A DNA stretch of 17,077 nucleotides from Bryobacteraceae bacterium (GTDB taxonomy: Bacteria; Acidobacteriota; Terriglobia; Bryobacterales; Bryobacteraceae): contig JASHQT010000368.1 in assembly GCA_030039005.1 (NCBI GenBank), positions 1 through 17,077 of the forward strand, written 5' to 3'. Each line of letters starts with the position of its first letter. The stretch's first letter is position 1. Shown here piece after piece: positions 14,572 to 17,077 of the stretch. The notes below the pieces were generated by a model. The model did not search any database and had not been told where the DNA came from. It was given only the letters and a program-made list of their open reading frames with translations. Made by a program: the position numbers and the translations under genes.

Positions 14572-16302
14572 ATGCACATATCGGAGGGCTTTCTTCCCAT
14601 CGCGCATTGCATCGGCTGGGGCGTGGCCGCGCTTCCTCCGGCTGTCCTGAGCGTCCGCACCGTCGCCCGGCAAATGGAGGCCAAACGCGAGAATCGCGTG
14701 CTCCTGGCGGCGTCGGCGGCGTTTCTGTTCACGCTCAGCTCACTGCGCATGCCCTCCATCACCGGCAGTTCCTCGCATCCTACGGGCGTGGCGGTCGGAA
14801 CGTATCTATTCGGCCCAGAAGTGATGCCGGCGCTGGCGTTGATCACCCTCGTGTTTCAAGCGCTTCTGCTAGCGCACGGCGGATTGACCACGCTGGGCGC
14901 GAATCTGTTTTCGCTCGGCGTCGTCGGACCTTGGGCCACCTGGCTGCTTCTTCGGCTCACGGTGCGGCGCGGCAGGAAACCCAGCTTCGGGATTTTCATC
15001 GCCACCGTCGTGGGCGACTTGGCCACCTACGTGACCACGGCCGCTCAATTGGCCGTAGCCTACCCGTCCGCGCACGGCGGCTTCACGGCGTCGTTCCTGA
15101 AATTCACCGGGATCTTCTTTATCACCCAGATCCCCATCTCGATCGCCGAAGGGTTCCTGACGGTCGCATTATTGGGCGCGCTGTCCGCCACTCAGATCGC
15201 CGCGCTCCAAGGTCCTGCGGTGCAAGCGCAAACCAAAGAGCGACACGCCGGCGCTCGCGCCATGGCCGCCCTCGCGCTGCTCGCCGGACTGGTGCTCGCC
15301 ATCGCCTTCGCGAATCGCAACTCCAGCCCGGTCGGCAGTGACGATCAGGCCGAGCGCGCCATCAAATTTCTGCGCCCTGGTTATCGCCCCATCGCGACTT
15401 CGTTCTGGACGCCGGGGCCCATCGCCGAAACCATCCTGTTCGGATTCCAGGGCGCGGCCGGTGTCGCGATTCTCGCCTGGGCGCTCTATAGTCTTCGCAA
15501 GGCCCGCCGCAAAACCGGCGAGCGCGTCCAGCGTCACATGCATCTTCATCCGCACTTGAGCGACATCGCGTTCACCAATCATTGGCGGCATCGCAATCCC
15601 TGGGAAAAAGTACTGTTCGGCGGAGGATTCCTGATCGTCACGCTGCTCGTCCCGCCGACGCCCGGCGCGATTCTGATCGCGCTCATCGTTTCCGCCGCCG
15701 CTATCGCCGGAGCGAGAATTCCGGTTTCGAGCTGGCTCACCGTGCTTTCGATTCCAGTCTCGTTCGCCATCCTCACCGCGCTCGGCATTTTGATCCAGAT
15801 CGGCGGCCCGGTCTCCGGCTTCTCCGTAGCGTTCGACTGGAGCAATCTCCCGCTGGCCATCGGGCTCCTGTTGCGATCCACCGCGGCGATCTGTTGTCTG
15901 GCGTTCATCGGCTGGACCACGCCGCTCATGGAACTCATCCCCGTCTTCGGGCGCATGGGCGTTCCCAACGTCCTGATCGATCTCGCTCTCATGATCTATC
16001 ACTTCCTGTTCGTCACCGCCACCACGCTACGCGAGATGCGCCGGGCGCAATCCTGGCGTCTGGGCCGCGCCGATTACCGCAGCCGCATGCGCGCGCTTTC
16101 CATGCTCGCAAGCGGGCTGTTCGTGCGCTGCATCGAGCGTTTCCGGCGTCTCGAAAACGGCATTGAATCGCGCGGCTACGAAGGCCGGCTGTGGGTGCTG
16201 GCGCCGGACCGCGGAGTTTCGCTCGGCTTCATCGGCGGCACGCTTGCCGTGCAAGCCGCGCTGTTGGTCTCCGGATTCGCGCTGTGGAAAGGAACGCTAT
16301 GA
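14572..16302 (+). CDS. CbiM-CbiN-CbiQ fusion: ECF-type cobalt/nickel importer membrane subunit
   Basis: A 576-aa protein joining three components of the Co/Ni energy-coupling-factor importer. Residues 1-215 are CbiM: MHISEGFLP, with His2 next to the N-terminus, and SITGSSSHPTG with His69, which bind the metal in this family. Residues about 225-310 match CbiN: a helix, then GSDDQAERAIKFLRPGYRPIATSFWTPGPIAETILFG and a second helix. Residues about 335-576 are CbiQ/EcfT: several helices, then the coupling regions MRRAQSWRLGR (489-499) and RFRRLENGIESRGYEGRL (523-540) that contact the ATPases. A His-rich linker (RHMHLHPH and HWRH, 321-340) joins CbiN to CbiQ. These parts are normally separate genes. 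The ATG is fixed because CbiM needs His at position 2; it lies 3 nt after the ATPase stop, and the stop overlaps cbiO (ATGA). Confidence 0.93.
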   Translation: MHISEGFLPIAHCIGWGVAALPPAVLSVRTVARQMEAKRENRVLLAASAAFLFTLSSLRMPSITGSSSHPTGVAVGTYLFGPEVMPALALITLVFQALLLAHGGLTTLGANLFSLGVVGPWATWLLLRLTVRRGRKPSFGIFIATVVGDLATYVTTAAQLAVAYPSAHGGFTASFLKFTGIFFITQIPISIAEGFLTVALLGALSATQIAALQGPAVQAQTKERHAGARAMAALALLAGLVLAIAFANRNSSPVGSDDQAERAIKFLRPGYRPIATSFWTPGPIAETILFGFQGAAGVAILAWALYSLRKARRKTGERVQRHMHLHPHLSDIAFTNHWRHRNPWEKVLFGGGFLIVTLLVPPTPGAILIALIVSAAAIAGARIPVSSWLTVLSIPVSFAILTALGILIQIGGPVSGFSVAFDWSNLPLAIGLLLRSTAAICCLAFIGWTTPLMELIPVFGRMGVPNVLIDLALMIYHFLFVTATTLREMRRAQSWRLGRADYRSRMRALSMLASGLFVRCIERFRRLENGIESRGYEGRLWVLAPDRGVSLGFIGGTLAVQAALLVSGFALWKGTL

Positions 16303-17077
16303 GTTCGATACTGGAGGCGCGCAATGTCTCCTTCGCCTACGGACCGGCCAAGTGGGCGCTCCGCGACTTGAACCTGTCTCTCGACCGGCCGGAGTGCGTT
16401 TGCCTGCTCGGGTCGAACGGCGTGGGCAAGTCCACTTTGATGCTTCTGCTCAATGGAACGCTGCGTCCGCAGGAGGGAGAGCTGATCGTCCTCGGCAAGC
16501 CCATCGACTATTCGCGCTCGGGGCTGCATCAGCTTCGCCGCGACGTAGGGATGGTCCTTCAGGACCCCGACGATCAGTTGTTCGGCGCCACCGTCGAGCA
16601 GGACGTAGCCTTTGGCCCCTTGAACAACGGCGCGGCGTCGCACGAAGCGCGCGCGATGGTGGACGAAACGCTCGCCGCGCTCGGCATTTCGCACCTGGCC
16701 GAAAGGCCCATCCACGAGCTCAGTTTGGGCGAGAAAAAGCGTGTGGCGATGGCCGGTGTGCTGGTTTTGCACCCACGCATCATTCTGCTCGACGAGCCGA
16801 CTGCCGGGCTGGATTTCGCGGGCATCTGCGCCATGCTCGCGCTGCTGAAGAAGCTGCACCAGCAGGGAACCACGCTCGTGATCAGCACGCACGATACCGA
16901 CCTCGCTTACGAGTGGGCCAATGAAGCCTGGGTGCTGGGCGACGGCCGCGTCGCCGCGTCCGGCCCGATCGGCGAGGTCATGCAGGACCGCGCCACTCTG
17001 CACCGCGCGCACCTCAAGGTTCCTTGGATCGTCGAGCTCGGGCTGGCCGTGGCCGATTCCTATCCCGAGCTCGCTGC
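16299..17077 (+). CDS. cbiO: CbiO: ATPase of the ECF cobalt/nickel importer, 3' end cut
   Basis: The first 259 residues are in the window and the gene continues past the right edge. It is an ABC ATPase of the CbiO/EcfA type: Walker A GSNGVGKST (38-46), Q-loop Gln88 within VLQDPDDQLF (86-95), which is characteristic of ECF ATPases, signature LSLGEKKR (141-148), Walker B IILLDEP (161-167, Glu166), D-loop AGLD (169-172) and switch His198. The residues after about 230 begin the C-terminal extension typical of the family (HRAHLKVPWIVELGL). It supplies ATP hydrolysis for the CbiMNQ fusion protein encoded just upstream, with which it overlaps by 4 nt (ATGA). The sequence does not tell cobalt (CbiO) from nickel (NikO), so the symbol is provisional. 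Confidence 0.92.
   Translation, partial: MSSILEARNVSFAYGPAKWALRDLNLSLDRPECVCLLGSNGVGKSTLMLLLNGTLRPQEGELIVLGKPIDYSRSGLHQLRRDVGMVLQDPDDQLFGATVEQDVAFGPLNNGAASHEARAMVDETLAALGISHLAERPIHELSLGEKKRVAMAGVLVLHPRIILLDEPTAGLDFAGICAMLALLKKLHQQGTTLVISTHDTDLAYEWANEAWVLGDGRVAASGPIGEVMQDRATLHRAHLKVPWIVELGLAVADSYPELA

Noticed and set aside
15169..16002. A 277-aa open frame antisense to the CbiMNQ fusion gene.
   Set aside because: It is strongly enriched in Arg, Asp, Glu and Gly, as expected when a GC-rich membrane-protein gene is read on the other strand.

Overview
The window is GC-rich and tightly packed, and looks like a chromosomal segment from Acidobacteriota, probably near Bryobacterales/Solibacter. That placement is an inference from gene content: a PadR regulator overlapping an orphan duplicated MacB/FtsX-type permease (the 'ADOP' pair typical of this phylum), secreted DUF6152-type proteins, and large secreted proteins carrying a 'DGHPDLTGNW' domain. 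I see no rRNA, tRNA, CRISPR array, transposase or integron.

Layout. (1) 1-1503, minus strand: an EHN-family epoxide hydrolase followed by an enoyl-CoA hydratase/isomerase-like gene that runs off the left edge, a small catabolic operon. (2) 1683-2927, minus: a membrane-anchored protein with a POTRA-like N-terminus and HEAT-like repeats. (3) 2928-3013: a divergent promoter, from which the PadR gene appears to be transcribed without a leader; PadR overlaps the 849-aa permease gene (to 5906).

(4) 5915-12040: a membrane and periplasmic cluster that I think is the most interesting part. It has two minus-strand and two plus-strand genes that share a four-helix membrane module (resembling DUF6644, from memory). 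In one of them the module is fused to a DUF2231-like N-terminal domain. A 64-aa two-helix protein sits between the two plus-strand genes. Beyond a small minus-strand gene (8759-8983) follows a second plus operon: a secreted protein whose predicted mature N-terminus is His-His, a large two-domain secreted protein, and a class II-type cytochrome c with a C-terminal CKNCH haem site. The two plus operons share a nearly identical extended -10 promoter (GGTGATATA[G/C]T). I infer a co-expressed, metal- or haem-dependent envelope redox system of unknown substrate.

(5) 12289-17077, plus: a metal transport operon. It encodes a small cytoplasmic protein with His residues spaced along helices, a P1B-type ATPase whose usual CPC motif reads GAC, a single-chain fusion of CbiM, CbiN and CbiQ (ECF cobalt/nickel importer), and the CbiO ATPase, cut by the right edge. 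Importer and P-type pump lie 3 nt apart, which suggests balanced handling of Ni2+ or Co2+.
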